Positions 23,674 through 33,000 of a stretch of DNA of 64,000 nt are shown here, one piece after another (within the stretch, counting starts at the first letter, position 1; the number at the start of each line of letters is the position of its first letter). The notes under the pieces were generated by a model. It had not been told where the DNA came from and did not search any database. It was given only the letters and a program-made list of their open reading frames with translations. The stretch is taken from the NCBI GenBank assembly GCA_023055505.1, contig JALIRH010000042.1, positions 4,286,335 to 4,350,334 on the forward strand, given 5' to 3'. The stretch is from Callipepla californica brunnescens. Taxonomy: Eukaryota; Chordata; Aves; Galliformes; Odontophoridae. The position numbers were made by a program, and so were the translations under genes.

Positions 23674-24066
23674 CGCCGGGAAATATTGCATTAGAGCACA
23701 TCGCCGCTGCGGAGATAAGGAGGGAGAGGGCGGGGGGGCAGCGCCGGCCCCAACCGGGTCCCCCCACCCCACGGAGATTTGGGGTTCAGGGGGATGGGGG
23801 GGGGATGCCGGGTCATCGGGGGTCCCGCCGCCCCCAAAGCAGAGGGAGCGGGCAGGGGGCAGCACGGCGCGCGGTGCCCATTGGCACGGCGCTACGAACC
23901 CCCCCGGAGCTCCCCGTCACTCATCCGCCGCGGACCCCCGGGCCCCCCCCGGGCCGAGCCCCGCTGCCAGCATCCCCGGGAGCGGCTCTGACCGATTTCT
24001 GTCCGCTCGCATCAGCCGCAGCCGCTCCCGCAGCGCCTCAGCTCCAGCCCTCGCCATCCTCCGCTC

Positions 24067-24080
24067 GCTGCCCTGGCAAC
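24067..24080. promoter_or_regulatory. Second RFX X-box-like motif upstream of NAV1
   Basis: GCTGCCCTGGCAAC carries the same single mismatch to the X-box as the site 407 bp away at 23660, which makes chance less likely for the pair. Confidence 0.45.
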
Positions 24081-24224
24081 CGCCGCCCCAGCATCCCTGC
24101 GAGCAGCAGCACCCCTCCCCAACACCCCCCCCCCAAAAAAAAAAACCACCCCAAAGCGAGCAGCGCGGAGCTGCGGGATGATGCCGGCACTCGGTGCGCA
24201 ACGGAGACCGCACGTCCGGGCTCA

Positions 24225-24440
24225 CCCCCCCCCCCCCCAAAGAAAATAAAGGGCTGCCCCCCCCCCCCCCCCCCGCAGCCCCGCTCGCCCAGCAAAGCGG
24301 AGCAGCGCTGGTGAATGGTTCATTGACAAACGGGGAGCGCGGAGCCGACCACGCAGCGCGGGGGGGGGGGGGGGCGGGGGTCCAACCCCGCACCGCTCAC
24401 GGCACTGCCACCCAACGTGGGGGTGGGGGGGGGGGGGGGA
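24225..24440. repeat. Cluster of long C and G homopolymers upstream of NAV1
   Basis: C14 at 24225-24238, about C18 at 24257-24274, and long G runs near 24361 and 24427. Likely to be length-polymorphic and error-prone. Confidence 0.85.
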
Positions 24441-25167
24441 CACGCGGGTGTCGGGCGCCCGCCCGGGGGCACAGCGCTGCCGGGGGGGGGCGGGGAGCTG
24501 CCGGTGCCAGGAGCCGGCTGGGAGCTGGCTGCCGGCCGCCTCCTCGGAAATGGGTCATTCCTGGAGCTGCCGGAGAACTAGAAAGAGGAGAGGGAGCCAA
24601 GCGGCGGCCGTGGGGGGGGCGGCGGGGGTGATCCCACGCGTGCAGGGGAGGGTCCCCCGTCCCCTCCTCGCGCCCTCACTGCTCTTTCCGACCCCACGGG
24701 ATCGGCCGTCCCCGCCCCCCCGGCTCTGCTCCCTCCTCCCCATCTTTGGGGATGGATGCTCCGCGGAGCATCGCGTCCAGCCCCGCTCCCAGCTGCCGCC
24801 AGCTGCCCCCACCCCACGGCGCCTGAGCTCCGTGCAGAGCCCACCAGGGGCCGAGGGGCACCCAGACGGCCACGGCTGCTCCCCGTGCCCCATTGGCACC
24901 ATCCAAAGGCAGTCGGCCCCAGGGGACCCGCAGCCCCCAGCAGCACCAAGCAAAGCCAAGCGCCCGCAAAAGCACCGCCCCCAGCAGAGCTGACCCCTAT
25001 TTTTGTGGGGGGAACCCCAGCACAGCCCCGGGATGGGGCAAAGATGAGCTGCGGGCACGGGGCAGTGCTCCCATACAGCCCACGTGCGCAGGACACGGGC
25101 AGCCCCCAAGCAGGGGGTGCACGGGACCCCCGCACACCCACAGCAAAAACCCCACGGACTTACTCAC

Positions 25168-25243
25168 GGCTCCGGGTTTGGGGTCGGGCACCTCAGCAGT
25201 GTCACGCAGGGACGTGGCATTCTGCTCTCTGTCGTCCCGCAGC
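25168..25243 (-). CDS. NAV1: Probable small coding exon following the TVAPFQYR exon of NAV1
   Basis: A 76-bp exon lies between an acceptor (CCCCCAG) and a donor (GTGAGTAAG). It completes the split Arg of the exon at 25556-26036, then reads LRDDREQNATSLRDTAEV and ends in phase 0. NAV exon 2 needs phase-1 input, so at least one more exon, or another donor, is required between here and 12784. I could not find it. The frame and splice consensus support reality; expression is unverified. Confidence 0.5.
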
Positions 25244-25555
25244 CTGGGGGCAGAGTGGGGGCTGAGCGGGGGCCCCACCCACAGATGGGGACCCCCAGAA
25301 ATGGGGCCACGGAGCCTGAGCCTCTCTGGGGACTCTGAGAACAACATTCCCATGGGGTGGGGGTCCCCAGGTTGTCACATCCCCTCAGCTTTACTGTCCC
25401 ACACCACATTCCCACGGGTACCCCCAGGCACCAACTGGGGCGTCCCCAGCCCCAATTCCTCCAGCCCCACCGCTCCTACAATGCAGCTCACGCCATGCCC
25501 ACCCTCCTGCCCCCATCCCCACACACACCACCGTTTCACATCCCCCATCGCTCAC

Positions 25556-26036
25556 CGGTACTGGAACGGGGCCACGGTGGCCGTCACTGGGCGGCTCTGT
25601 GGGGTGGCCGAGGAGAAGCTGATGGTCCCTGACCCAAACACGGGGCTCCTGCTCACAGGGACAGCGTTGGGCCCATCCTCAGCCAGCATCCCAACGGGAC
25701 GGTGGGCCCCAAGCCCCCTCGGGCTGCAGTCCACCCGGCCGCCCCCCAGCCCCTTCCCGGGGGGCCCTGGGGCTCTCTGCCCCCCATGGGGGGGTGCACC
25801 CGGGCTCTCGGTTGCCTCACGGCTTGAAGCTCTGGGTCTGGGTTTGAGGCTTTTGGGGCCAGGAGGTGCTGCTGGTCGGGGGGATGAGGCCCGGTGGGAG
25901 GCGGGGGGTCCCGCAGCGGGCGGTTTGTTGGGGGTCGTGGATCGTGGCACCGGGATGGCGGAGGTGAAGTGGCCGCGGGCGCTCGGGGCCAAGTTGGCCG
26001 TCCCGTTCATCCTGGGGAGGCAGCTCCGGGAAGGCA
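25556..26036 (-). CDS. NAV1: Probable upstream coding exon of a long NAV1 isoform
   Basis: A 481-bp open segment has a clean acceptor (CTCCGCAG) and donor (CG then GTGAGC). It is in phase 1 on entry and phase 2 on exit. An internal ATG at 26010 in good context (A at -3) begins MNGTANLAPSARGHF. The sequence is Pro/Ser/Ala-rich and ends in VTATVAPFQYR. From memory, NAV2 and NAV3 carry TVAPFIYR or TVAPFQYR shortly before their equivalent of NAV1 exon 2, so this looks like the ancestral NAV exon kept upstream of the NAV1 short-form promoter. How it connects to exon 2 is not resolved. Confidence 0.6.
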
Positions 26037-27804
26037 CTGCGGAGGGAGAGGAGAGTGAAGGGGCTGAGCCGGGGTGCGGTGACGTTCCCCCTCCTGGGAC
26101 CCCGTTTGCAGCCTCAGCAAAGGCAGCTCTACCCCTGCGTCCCCAGGTCCCCACACGGGCAGAGACCCACAGGTAGCAGGGACAGCTCTTGGCCACCCAA
26201 CACCATCCCCAGGCCCCGAAACCACCTGAGCCCACCCAAGACCATCCGCAGCTCTCCAGGGAGAAAAGAAAATCCCCAAACTCAAATAAATGAACAAATC
26301 CGCAGGGACAGAGACACCGAGAGCATCGCTGGGCAGACAGGGGAGGGCTGGGGAGGGCACCCAGGTGCTGCTCTGCCCCATGAAGGCTTCTCCTGGGGCT
26401 GGAGCAGCGAGAACAAGCGCAGCTTTGTGCCGATGGGGCACACACAGCCCGCTCTGTTCGTGGCCCGGCCGCAGCCTGGCTGCCTGCTGGGGCTGGGACG
26501 GAGCATCCCCGGGGCCAGACGCACTGCTGTCTGAGGCAGCTTCAGCCCCAGCAGCACCCACACCCTCTGCGGCTCAGCACGGAGCTGTGTGGGGCTCTCA
26601 GCGCTGGGGCTGTGATGCATCTCTATGGATTTTTTCGACCTATTCGATCGGGATGGAGTTCCCTCACGTGGATGTGGCACACAGCCCAGGGGCAGCCATC
26701 CCTTTGCTCAGCAATTACGGTCCCTGAGCCCCGGGATGTCACACTGTGGGACCCTGGGATGGATACGGGGATGCTCCCGGGTCCGGGGATGCCACGAGAG
26801 CAGCAGGCACCGGGCTGGACTCAGGAGCCTTCAGCTGTAAGCAGCCTACCACTAATCTCCTGTTATTTTATTAGCGAGCACACATTAAAGTCATCCCTAG
26901 GAGATGCAGCACTTTCCTATCTGAGCAGGCCATTAACTCGCACCCACTTGGTTCGTGCCCACAGGCAGCGCTGCTCGGGGCACAGAGGGTCCTCTGTGTG
27001 CCACCTCGAGGGGCACAGCCTGACCCACATGGGGCACTCCCCACCGCAGTGGGGCTTAGTTAGCTCCGAAGGGAAGCGACTTTCTCCTAACGCGGGCTCG
27101 GCACGCTCAGGAAGGGTGACAAAGAAAAGGCTCCTTGTGACACGAGGGACATAAAACTCTCCTAAGAGAAAACAGAGGGCGGCAAGGAGAGAAAGGAGCC
27201 TTCAGAGGGGAACAAGCCGCCGATTCAGCCGGGACCTGGCCTGCCCCCAGCCGAGTGTCACCGAGCGGGACCTTGGGATGCTGTGCTGCTGCAGGGCTCG
27301 GTGCCACAGAGCGGAGTTGGGGGCTCAAAGCGCGGCAGGGATGGGAGCACCGAGCGGAGCGAGCCGGTGGCACAGGACACGGGACCCTGCAGAGATGCTG
27401 ACGCGCACGCAGTGCCATCCCAGTGCCCGGCAGCAAGCTCCTGGAGCAGCTTCAGTGCCCGTGGAACAGCCGTGTGTCGGAGCAGCGACGGCCACGGAGC
27501 CGCGGCACTAATCCGTGCTGCAGCCACCGCACGGCGATCCCATCAGGCGCTTTAACAGCACCGCGCTGCTCGCAACGCTCGGCTCCGGCACCGAACCGCG
27601 GGGTCCTGCGCAGGGAGGGCCGTGCGGGGCCGCCCGGTACCGGGCACGTCCCGGCCGCCTTTCCCCGGGGCCGCTCCTCGCGGTGCTCCGCGGCCCCGTG
27701 CGGATCTGCGGCCCCGACCCGAGGAGCTCCGCACCGTTCAGGAGCCGCCGCCGCTGGACAGCTCCGGGCCCGCCCCCGCCCCACGGGACCCCCCCCCCAC
27801 TCAC

Positions 27805-27862
27805 CGCCGCCGTCCCGCGTGTCCCGGAGCTCCTCCGACGTCGCCCCCACGCCGACAGCCAA
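27805..27862 (-). other. Possible 5' exon end for long NAV1 transcript (weak)
   Basis: The minus strand reads SEELRDTRDGG to a strong donor (GTGAGTGGGG) in phase 1, compatible with the acceptor at 26036. No ATG starts the open stretch. It could be 5' UTR or a part-coding exon; evidence is splice consensus only. Confidence 0.25.
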
Positions 27863-28839
27863 CGGCCGCAGATGGGACGGGGGACACCGGGAGGGAGCTC
27901 CTCGAGCTCGGGCAGATGCACTGTGGGGGGGGGGGGGGTACCTGGGGGGGTCCCGGTGCCGTCCGCGCGGAGGATGCGGCGCTCAGTGCGGATGCGGAGC
28001 GTTGGATGCGTGCGCGGGGTGGGCTGCCCCACCTCCGCCTCCCACCCCACGAACGCACAGCGGGATCTGCCCCACACCCCCACGGTGCTCCCTTCGGGTT
28101 CAGCCAACCCCGAACCCCACATCCCCGGCGCTGGGCTCCGCGGGATGGGCGTCTGCGGCAGAAAGCAAAAGCCTCTGGGGAGTCCTTAATGGGATGAGTG
28201 GATTTTCCAGTGAGCTGCAAAGCTGCGGCGGCTGCCACGCAGACGCCTCGTTAGGCCGGCGTTAATGAGGGCTTTGCAGCGCTTGTGCGAGCTTCAAACC
28301 GCTCCTCCGGGCTCCCCCACTCCCTGCAGCCCCACGTCCAAATCGAATCCTTCACGCCCAAAGGGATGCAGCTGACGGAGCAATCGCGGGTCCATCACAC
28401 CAGGAGGAGTCCCAGCTTTCCCGGAGGAGAATCCTCCTCTTTCCCATCCCCCCGGGAAGGGCCCAAAGAGGGTGCGGGGAGAGGAAAGCGAGGAAAACCG
28501 GAGGATGGAGGGGGGGGGAGGAGGAGGAGAAGCCGGGAGCGATGGCTCAGCGCTGGGCTGGGGGAGCCGCCTCCGCCCGCTGCCCCGGAGGTGACGCGGC
28601 TGCATCCGCACCGACCCCACGGGCTCCGGTGGCGGCCGAGGATGGGGACGGAGTGACCGCAGCTCCGTGGGAACGCGGCCGTGGGAATGGGGGAACGGCA
28701 GCCGGCGCTGGGGAAGCGCAGAGCCCGTCTCCTCCGGGCAGCCCCGGGCTCAGGGCTCAGCCCGGCTGTGCCCACCCGCCCGTGGCACCGCCCCGAGCCG
28801 CCGCCGCGGCCCCCAAAGCCCCTACTCAGGCACACAAAG

Positions 28840-28865
28840 CTCATTAGAGGCCACCTGTTAATGAG
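28840..28865. promoter_or_regulatory. Inverted CTCATTA...TAATGAG with internal E-box
   Basis: Two perfect 7-bp inverted arms separated by 12 bp that contain CACCTG, in the NAV1-RNPEP intergenic CpG region. It resembles paired homeodomain sites flanking an E-box. Function is unknown. Confidence 0.35.
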
Positions 28866-29703
28866 GAGGGCTTGGGGCCCTCCCTGGGCCCCGGGGAGCG
28901 GTCGGGGCGGCTGGGACGGGCTCACGTCCCACCTGGGAGCATTCAAAGGCTCTCGGGCTGCGATGAGGACCGAGGGACAGGGGCCAGCCCGGCGTCCCAG
29001 CGCTGGCTCTTGGTTCCGCGGGGACCGATGTGTCACCATCCTGGCAGCCTCCGCCAGCCCCGGGTGGGATCAGAGCCCCGCCCGGTGCCGGGGCTGCTCC
29101 CCACCGTGCTGGCCTGGGGGGGCACTTGGGCCCGGTCCCGGCTGTCCCCTGCATGGCCCAGCCCCGCTCCGGCCCGGGGCGGAAACACCTTTTTCCTGTC
29201 CCTGGGCTGCAGCGTGGGGCTCTCGGCAGGAAAAGCCTCCCCACGGCTATTTATAATCCGCCAGCCCCCCGTCCCTGTCCCCATTCTCATTTCCATCCCC
29301 ACCCCAACCCCCCGCCCCCTCCCCGAGCCCCAGGACTCGCCTGGGAACCCCCCAACCCCGAACCGCTTTCGGGGTGCAGCCCCAGCCTCCCCCCGCACCG
29401 CTGCCGAGGGGTCCCGGTGTCACCGCGGATGGACGCGGCCGTGCCCCGACCCGGCACTGCCACGAAGTCCCCACGGCCCCCAGCCCCGCTGAGCTCCGGG
29501 GACTGCGGGACAGCTTCCCGAGCGCGGGTGGGGGGCGAGGACCCCGAGCTGCCCCGACGGGCGGGAGAGCCCCGGGATGGGGCCGGGGAACACCACGGAC
29601 GGCAGCTTTCCGTCCCGGCCGCGCTGCGGGAACGGAGCTCAGAGGGACCCGCGTGGGGACACACGTTCCCAGCGGGATGTCCCCCCCGCCGCGCCCCACT
29701 CAC

Positions 29704-29765
29704 CGCCGCTCAGCACCGCATCCCGGAGCCGCTTCCACAATGGCAGCGAATTGAAGCGAGCGCCG
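29704..29765 (-). other. Possible divergent first exon near RNPEP (weak)
   Basis: The donor is identical in context to the one at 27805, and the phase is also compatible with the acceptor at 26036. It lies about 0.3 kb from the RNPEP start on the opposite strand, as expected of a bidirectional CpG promoter. Coding status is unknown. Confidence 0.25.
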
Positions 29766-29908
29766 GACCCCGGGGAGCGGGGCGGAGTCACGCAGAGGCT
29801 CGGCCCCCCCACCCCCCCCCGTAACACACCGCGGGCAGAGCCGAAGTGCCGCGAACACGCGTGGAGCGGGAAGAGAGGGGACGGTCGGAAAGCCCCGCAA
29901 GCCCCCGG

Positions 29909-29973
29909 CACGCACCGCCCCACGCACCGCCCCACGCACCGCCCCACGCACCGCCCCACGCACCGCCCCACGC
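29909..29973. repeat. 12-bp GC-box repeat upstream of RNPEP
   Basis: About five copies of CACGCACCGCCC lie head to tail 47-110 bp before the RNPEP start codon. Junctions create CCGCCCC, the complement of the Sp1 GC box GGGGCGG, at 12-bp spacing. The array probably sits in the promoter or 5' UTR. It is open in the RNPEP frame (His-Ala-Pro-Pro repeats), but no ATG precedes it in that frame. Confidence 0.8.
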
Positions 29974-30019
29974 GGCCCCGCCCTCCCCCGGGCGGTCCCC
30001 GCGGGTTGCGGCCATCGCG

Positions 30020-33000
30020 ATGGCGGCGGGGGCGGCCCGGGACGCGGCCACGGCCACGGGTGGCAGCGCGGCCCCGTTCGCGTTGCGGCACCTGCACTTA
30101 TCGCTCCGCGTGGGCTTCGCGGCCGCGGGTGGGGGGCGGCTGCGCGGGGCCGCGCGTTTGGAGCTGCGCTGTGTGCGCGCCGGGAGCCGCGAGCTCGTGC
30201 TGGACGCGCACTGCGCGCTCACGGTGCTCCGAGCGCGGCTGCTGCCGTCCGACGGCGCCCGAGGGGACGGGGACGGGGACGGACGGGAGCTGCCCTTCGA
30301 GAGCCGCCCGTTCGCCAGCTACGGCACCGCGCTGCACCTCGCGCTGCCCGAAGAGCCGCGGCCCGGGGAGCTGCTGGTCGTGAGGATCGACTACGAGACG
30401 GGAGAGGGGCCCGGGGTGAGCGGCGGGGGGGGGACGGGGGCACACCGGGACGCGTGGAGCCGGGGCCGTGGAGCCGGGGCCGTCTTTCCGCTCCCCTCAC
30501 CGCCTGTTGTTCCACCTATGCCGCAGGTGTCGTGGCTGCACTCCTCCCAAACAGCCCAGAAGGAGAAGCCTTTCCTCTATACCTCTGGTTTCCCTGTGCT
30601 CAACAGGTCCTTCTTCCCCGGCTTCCACAGCCCCTCCACGAAGAGCACGTACTCGGCGCAGCTCCAGGTAACGCCGTGCTGCTCACCGCGCTGTCTCTTG
30701 TCTCTCGCCAGGTGTGCTGGCTCAGCCCCGAGCAGACTGCGGGGAAGCAGAAGCCCTATATGTACACTCAAGGCCAGGCCGTGCTGAATAGATCCTTTTT
30801 CCCTGGCTTTGACACTCCAGCAGTTAAATGCACATACTCAGCCACGGTGCAGGTAAGCGGTGCCGCAGGAGGGACGCGGGGTGCGAACCCCAGAACCTCC
30901 ACGGAGCGTTTTATAGAGCGCAGCTCTGCGGTGTAAGTGCTGGAGGGGCACCCAGAGGGTGCGAGTGAGGAGAAACCCCGAGGTGTGGATCGGTGCAGGG
31001 GGAGCGGGGGATGCGGGGATGAGCTTTTGTGTGGGGCTGGGGAGGAGTGGTGGTTCTGCAGGGCTGGCGTCCTCTGCCTGCCCCTCGTTCCTGCCCCGTT
31101 GTGCCCGTGTGCTCTGAGCGTGGAGGGACGGCTGTGAGAGCGGGGCTCAGCCCCGGGGCACAGCGCGGTGTCCCCGCTGGGGTTGGCTGACGTCCCGCTC
31201 CGTGCCATATGGATCTGATGGGCGCTTCGGTGACGTTTCCAGGTCCCCGAGGGTTTCACGGCCGTGATGAGCGCCACAACCTGGGAGAAGCAGAAAGATA
31301 ACACCTTCGTCTTCAAGATGGACCACCCCATCCCCTCGTATCTGATTGCCCTGGCTGTCGGGGACATCGTGTCTGCAGAGGTTGGCCCGAGGTGAGCAGA
31401 CGGGACCCGGCGTTACCCTGGGGGTCCCAGCTTGTCCCTGCCCCACACACATCCTGTGGCAGTGCCCTTTGGCTCTCAGTCAGGGAAGGCCGCGGCCGTT
31501 GGACTCCCGTTGGCTTTATCGTTGGTGCTGTCGCAGCACAGACGCACGGTCGCTGCGTGGCGAAGCAGTGGGGTGAAAGTCTACGGGTGGTTACACCTCC
31601 CTCTCCTCCATGCACACGGGTTGCAGGAGGGCTGTCCCCTGCGGGATGTGTGCCCCACAGCGGCTGCTCCCTGCCACGATGCCGCGGTGTGCTGCTGGCA
31701 CGGGGCCGCGTGTCACAGCCAGCACCCCGCGCTTGGTCCGTGCAGGAGCCGAGTCTGGGCCGAGCCCTGCCTGATCGAGGCTGCCAAGAAGGAGTACGAT
31801 GGGGTGATCGAGGAGTTCCTGGCTGTGGGCGAGAAGCTCTTCGGGCCCTATGTTTGGGGCAGGTAGGACGGGTCCCGTTCCTTGGGGCTGGGGAGGGAGC
31901 GTCCCGCAGCCCCGGGCCACGGCTGCAGGAGGAGTTGGGTCAGTCCTGAGCTGCTCCCCCCCCAGGTACGACGTGCTGTTCATGCCACCCTCCTTCCCCT
32001 TCGGTGGGATGGAGAACCCCTGCATCACCTTCGTCACGCCGTGCCTGCTGGCCGGGGACCGCTCCCTGGTGGACGTCATCATCCACGAGATCTCCCACAG
32101 CTGGTTCGGCAACCTGGTCACCAACGCCACGTGGGGCGAGTTCTGGCTCAACGAGGGCTTCACCATGTACGCCCAGAGGCGCATTTCCACCGAGATCTAC
32201 GGTGCGTGGCCGTACGTGGGGCTGAACTGCCCCCCGGGGTCCCCATTCGCAGCCAACCTCATCCCTGAGCCCTGCAGGGGCAGTGCCCCACACCCTTCCT
32301 TTGCCCTCCAGCGCCCGGCAGCATTCCTTCTCACCAACCCATTGCCATGCCTCTCACCCTTCATCCACATCCCACCATCCAGCTATGGGGCAAGCCGACA
32401 GACCCCCCCCACAGCAGCAGGCGTTGTGCCTTCCTCACCCCACACGCGGTGCGTGGGTCCAGGGCTCCAAACGCTCCTTCTCCTCCGTGCCAGGTTCAGC
32501 ATACACCTGCCTGGAGGCCGCCACGGGCCGGGCCCTGCTGCGCCAGCACATGGACACCACCGGGGAGGGGCACCCACTGAACAAACTGCGCGTGGTCATC
32601 GAGCCAGGTCTGGGGTCCGCGGTGTTGGGGTCCATGGTGTCGGGGTGCTGGGCTGCTCTGTGGTGGGGGCTGCACAGCACGCTGCTGGCGGTGACGAGGA
32701 GTGCAGCAGTCCCTTTGCAGAGCCAGGGATGACTCAGGAGCGGTTCCCTTTCTGCCCTGCCAGGTGTGAACCCGGATGACACGTACAATGAGACTCCCTA
32801 CGAGAAGGGGTTCTGCTTCGTCAGCTACCTGGCACACCTGGTGGGGGACCAGGGCAAGTTTGACGCCTTCCTGCAGGTCGGGGCAGCGCTGTGCTGGGGG
32901 TGCAGGCAGTGGGGACGTGGGGAGGCAGGGATTACACGGCACAGCCCATCATCCTGTCCGTCCCCACAGGCCTATGTAGAGCAGTTCAAGTTCCAGAGCA

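Larger units (their letters stand above)
23036..24600 (-). promoter_or_regulatory. NAV1: CpG-rich region upstream of NAV1 exon 1 (probable promoter and 5' UTR)
   Basis: This very GC- and CpG-rich sequence directly precedes the NAV1 start codon. It contains a GA/CT-rich tract (23102-23152), an AT-rich patch with TTAATTAT (about 23595-23645), and two RFX X-box-like motifs (23660-23673 and 24067-24080). No TATA box was recognised. Long C and G runs lie at 24225-24238, 24257-24274 and 24361-24440. The promoter role is inferred from position and composition. Confidence 0.6.
26037..30019. promoter_or_regulatory. NAV1-RNPEP intergenic region with CpG islands (bidirectional promoter)
   Basis: The divergent genes NAV1 (minus) and RNPEP (plus) face away from this region. 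It is CpG-dense from about 27400 to the RNPEP start. Two minus-strand donor-like ends (27805 and 29704, both GGCG then GTGAGTGG) could terminate 5' exons of NAV1; both would splice in phase into 26036. AT-rich patches at 26600-26660 and 26850-26945 and the palindromic motif at 28840-28865 are possible regulatory elements. No further gene is supported. Confidence 0.5.

Noticed and set aside
29846..30019. N-terminal extension of RNPEP through His-Ala-Pro-Pro repeats
   Set aside because: The frame is open, but its apparent start is GTG, not ATG, and human RNPEP has no such segment. It is treated as 5' UTR or promoter repeat.
30527..30667. Exon 2a as a pseudo-exon or assembly duplication
   Set aside because: The two copies are only about 62% identical in protein, so it is not an assembly duplication. 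Stop-free sequence and intact splice sites argue against advanced decay, though lack of expression cannot be excluded.
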